DNA of 8,662 bases from Bacillota bacterium (GTDB lineage: Bacteria; Bacillota; Clostridia; Lachnospirales; Cellulosilyticaceae): the NCBI GenBank assembly GCA_023457875.1, contig JAEXBC010000063.1:1-8662 (forward strand), in the 5' to 3' direction. Below the pieces are notes generated by a model that ran no database searches, was not told the DNA's origin, and saw nothing but the letters and a program-made list of their open reading frames with translations. The position numbers and the translations under genes are program-made. The stretch's first letter is position 1. Each line of letters begins with the position of its first letter. Positions 6,665-8,662 of this stretch are shown here, piece after piece.

Positions 6665-7303
6665 ATGGAACTTGATTTAACCCTTTATCTTGTCACGGAT
6701 AGTACCAACCTTCAAGAAAGTATCTTTCTTAATAAAATAGAAAAGGCATGTAAAGGTGGCGTGACCATCGTACAGCTCAGAGAAAAAGAAAAATCGGGGA
6801 AAGACTATTTTAATCTTGCCCTTAAGGTAAAGGCTATTACTGATGTCTACCGCATTCCCCTTATCATTGATGACCGAGTGGATATAGCCATGGCAGTAGA
6901 TGCAGCAGGGGTACATCTAGGTGCAAGTGATTTGCCAATTGATGTGGCTAGAAAGCTAATGGGAAAAGAAAAAATTATTGGCGCTACTGCAAAAACTGTT
7001 TCACAAGCTCAAAAGGCGGTCAAAGAAGGAGCAGACTATCTAGGGGTAGGGGCTATTTATCCGACGACGACCAAGGTAGCTACTGTGATCACAGAGGTTT
7101 CTACGTTAAATGAAATAGCCAAGGCTGTAAGCTGTCCTGTTATAGCAATAGGTGGATTAAATGAAACAAACTGTGAGATTTTAAAAGACAGTCCTATAGC
7201 AGGTATTGCAGTAGTTTCTGCAATTATGAAAGAAGACAATCCTCAAGGGGCTGCTAGAGGGTTAAAGGAGAAAATGCTGGGGTATATTTATCCGTTTAGA
7301 TAA
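6665..7303 (+). CDS. thiE: Thiamine-phosphate synthase ThiE
   Basis: ThiE joins HMP diphosphate and thiazole phosphate into thiamin monophosphate on a TIM-barrel scaffold in the cytoplasm. The 212-residue product has family motifs in order: VQLREKEKSG (36-45), LIIDDRVDIA (66-75), GVHLGASDLP (82-91), IIGATAKT (104-111), YLGVGAIYPTTTK (125-137), VIAIGG (159-164) and IAVVSAI (181-187). Two positions differ from the common consensus: Asp69 where Asn is usual (ND becomes DD), and Ala in HLGASD where Gln is usual (HLGQ-D). The fold and the remaining catalytic residues appear intact, so it is probably active. AGAGGAAA lies about 5-12 bases before the ATG. It is separated from thiM by 55 A-rich bases with no clear structure and ends the operon; no clear terminator follows. 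Confidence 0.95.
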   Translation: MELDLTLYLVTDSTNLQESIFLNKIEKACKGGVTIVQLREKEKSGKDYFNLALKVKAITDVYRIPLIIDDRVDIAMAVDAAGVHLGASDLPIDVARKLMGKEKIIGATAKTVSQAQKAVKEGADYLGVGAIYPTTTKVATVITEVSTLNEIAKAVSCPVIAIGGLNETNCEILKDSPIAGIAVVSAIMKEDNPQGAARGLKEKMLGYIYPFR

Positions 7304-7410
7304 GAAATCATTGGGTACGTACAAGCTTTTTTGAAAAAGAGTGATAGAGCCAACTCGTAATGAATACATTAGATTAAGCAAGTTATTTCTACTGTTATGA
7401 GGAGGTTAGG

Positions 7411-7707
7411 ATGAATAGAAAAGAAGCATTTAGAAGATGGTTACAAAATGAAAAGGTTAAAAAGACAGGTAAGGCTATTCCTGAGAGAATCATTGAAAGC
7501 TATATCAAAGAAATTAGTTATCTATCTGATACGATGTATGAAAATGGCGTGATTAATAAGAGACTATATAGTATGGCAACGACAAAAGAGGTCGACGAGG
7601 CTGTTGCAGCTATAAAAAGACATCATGAATATATTAATATGAATCAAGCGTCTGATAACCGCTTACATAAGGCACTTGAGCAGTACTTAACTTTTAGTGC
7701 AAGATAA
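7411..7707 (+). CDS. Small helical protein of 98 residues, orphan domain resembling the N-terminus of Firmicute nuclease-type proteins
   Basis: The ATG follows AGGAGG (7400-7405) by five bases, a near-ideal Shine-Dalgarno, which argues that the gene is translated. The product is charged and predicted mostly helical, with no membrane segment, signal peptide or Cys pair. Its pattern runs FRRWLQ, then KTGKAIPERIIESYIKEISYLSD, then LYSMATTKEVDEAVAAI, then N-x-x-x-DNRLHKALEQYLTF. From memory this resembles a helical domain at the N-terminus of larger Firmicute proteins of restriction or HNH/McrB type, which share a WL...I.SYI...I start and an N-rich/ALx-YL-F end. Here the protein stops right after the domain. 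It could be a free-standing small DNA-binding or adaptor protein, or the stub of a lost larger gene. It lies between the thi operon and a convergent lyase gene. Function unknown. Confidence 0.7.
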   Translation: MNRKEAFRRWLQNEKVKKTGKAIPERIIESYIKEISYLSDTMYENGVINKRLYSMATTKEVDEAVAAIKRHHEYINMNQASDNRLHKALEQYLTFSAR

Positions 7708-7715
7708 AATAGTGA

Positions 7716-7766
7716 TTAAACAAAAACAGACCCCCATTGTTAGATTTTGGATCTACTTTTGGGGGT
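7716..7766 (-). terminator. Rho-independent terminator of the heparinase-like gene
   Basis: ACCCCCA (7730-7736) pairs with TGGGGGT (7760-7766). Inside this, TAGAT (7741-7745) pairs with ATCTA (7751-7755) around a five-base loop, separated by a four-base internal loop on each side. Read on the minus strand, the hairpin is followed by CTGTTTTTGTTT (complement of about 7718-7729), a T-rich tail. On the plus strand no T-run follows, so it should mainly end the minus-strand transcript, 28 bases after its stop codon. It may also shield the small gene's mRNA 3' end. Confidence 0.8.
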
Positions 7767-7793
7767 TAGCTTCACTTAAGAGATGACTTTAGA

Positions 7794-8662
7794 TTATTGA
7801 ATCTTAATCGTGACCTCTGTACTATTTAATTGAAGACGGATGCGATATAGGTCATGAGCCCAGCATTGTTTGAGGAGAGTATCTGTGATGGGGAGAACTT
7901 CAATCTCAATATGAGAAACATCTCCTTCAAAAGTGAGTGTACCTAATGTACCAATTTCAATGACCTGATCTTTTACAATAGGAAGTTCATAGGTGATAAA
8001 GTTAAGCAGGATATCTGCTTTTTCATCGGGAAATTCAAACCGGTCATTAATGAGGACTTGCTTTTCTTTTTGCAAGGTGATTCTTCTTTTATAGCTAGAA
8101 ACTCGGCCATGTTCTGGGTAAGCAGTAGAAAGTTCCATTTCAATAAAACTTTCTTCACTTGAAAAGTCAGTTTCCACTTCAGTTGCCATAAAGTCTTTAC
8201 CATCATATTGCATGATGCCATTTAATGTGGGGAGATTATGATAATCTGATTGCATATACCAAATGTCATATCTTTGAGGAGAGAAGGTCTTTTGAGTATA
8301 ACTCTCTACTCCAACATCTATGAACATGGGCTGACCGTTTTTGTATAATATAAAACTCCCCGTGTCGTTGTGATTTTGACTGTCGTGATTGTTGCCAGCC
8401 TTCGCCGCAAGGCAAAAGGTAGAGTCTCTGGTAATAAAGAGACCAACACTAGGATAATATAGTTCTCCTTTTGGAAGAATATTTCTTACATCAAAATTTA
8501 ATATTTCCTGATCTGTAAATAGAGATTGCACACGAAGGAACAAATTAGGTTCTTCAGATAGTAAGTGATTGGTGGATAGTTGGTAGTCCTTGGCGGCAAA
8601 GGCCATTAAGTTAGTATTGTGAGTAGCCTTACCGAAAAGAAATTCGCGTACGCCCGCAGAAC
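7794..8662 (-). CDS. Heparinase II/III-family polysaccharide lyase, C-terminal part (5' end outside window)
   Basis: The frame is open through the ATG at 8604-8606 up to the window edge. Translation upstream of that Met continues in frame as SAGVREFLFGKATHNTNL, so the Met is probably internal and the gene starts beyond 8662. The visible part matches the C-terminal beta-sandwich region of heparinase II/III-like lyases: CLAAKAGNNHDSQNHNDTGSFILY with the NHND box at 8364-8375, then GQPMFIDVGVESYT, then FSPQRYDIWYMQSDYHNLPTLNG. The His of NHND, the Asp of FIDVG and the His of YHNLP are candidate metal or catalytic residues by comparison with the family. Such enzymes cleave uronic-acid polysaccharides by beta-elimination. 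Substrate, signal peptide and the N-terminal alpha-barrel cannot be judged here. It is convergent with the small gene and ends at its own terminator. Confidence 0.88.
   Translation of the reverse strand, partial: SAGVREFLFGKATHNTNLMAFAAKDYQLSTNHLLSEEPNLFLRVQSLFTDQEILNFDVRNILPKGELYYPSVGLFITRDSTFCLAAKAGNNHDSQNHNDTGSFILYKNGQPMFIDVGVESYTQKTFSPQRYDIWYMQSDYHNLPTLNGIMQYDGKDFMATEVETDFSSEESFIEMELSTAYPEHGRVSSYKRRITLQKEKQVLINDRFEFPDEKADILLNFITYELPIVKDQVIEIGTLGTLTFEGDVSHIEIEVLPITDTLLKQCWAHDLYRIRLQLNSTEVTIKIQ

Noticed and set aside
7315..7334. GTACGTAC palindrome and CTTTTTTGAAAAAG as a terminator or operator after thiE.
   Set aside because: The stems are short, AT-only or without loop room, and no T-run follows a stable GC stem. 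There is too little to call a site.
7730..7766. The same hairpin as a plus-strand terminator for the 98-residue gene.
   Set aside because: On the plus strand the bases after the stem are TAGCTTCACTT, not a T-run. The T-rich tail is on the minus-strand side.
8604..8606. Treating the minus-strand Met at 8604-8606 as the start of the lyase gene.
   Set aside because: The frame stays open upstream to the window edge with sensible protein sequence, and the heparinase-like N-terminal domain would be missing.
1..8662. Insertion sequence, CRISPR array, tRNA or attachment site.
   Set aside because: No transposase-like frame, regularly spaced repeat, cloverleaf sequence or flanking direct repeat was seen on either strand.

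Overview
The window is AT-rich with strong AGGAG-type ribosome binding sites, tightly packed operons and a thiC-thiW-thiM-thiE thiamin cluster behind a TPP riboswitch. Together these suggest an anaerobic Clostridia-type Firmicute, probably Lachnospirales or a relative. This placement is inferred from gene content and protein style, not from a marker gene.

Region 1 (1-3656, + strand) is the end of a MoxR-type operon. It holds the C-terminal lid of a MoxR AAA+ ATPase cut by the window edge, a DUF58 membrane protein coupled to it by an ATGA overlap, and a 747-residue membrane-anchored transglutaminase-like protein with a visible Cys-His-Asp triad. The trio is a widespread conserved module whose exact job is poorly defined. 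The enzyme domain is predicted to face outside the cell. I see no terminator at the end of this operon.

Region 2 (3657-7303, + strand) is a thiamin operon. An extended -10 promoter is followed at once by a TPP riboswitch aptamer and a Rho-independent terminator. A competing helix can be drawn that would act as antiterminator. Four genes follow: thiC makes the pyrimidine moiety (HMP-P), thiW is a predicted thiazole-uptake ECF S component, thiM phosphorylates salvaged thiazole, and thiE joins the two halves. ThiD, the thiazole-synthesis genes and the ECF energising module are absent from the window. The set therefore fits de novo pyrimidine synthesis combined with thiazole salvage.

Region 3 (7304-7793) holds one small + strand gene of 98 codons with a strong ribosome binding site. 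It looks like a stand-alone copy of a helical domain usually found at the N-terminus of larger Firmicute nuclease-type proteins. It is followed by a hairpin that serves mainly as terminator for the gene arriving from the other strand.

Region 4 (7794-8662, - strand) is the C-terminal part of a heparinase II/III-family polysaccharide lyase whose start lies outside the window.

I find no tRNA, rRNA, CRISPR array, insertion sequence or attachment site. The most useful leads are the architecture of the riboswitch control region, the orphan small domain protein, and a few active-site variations in ThiC and ThiE. I did not find a convincing entirely new system.
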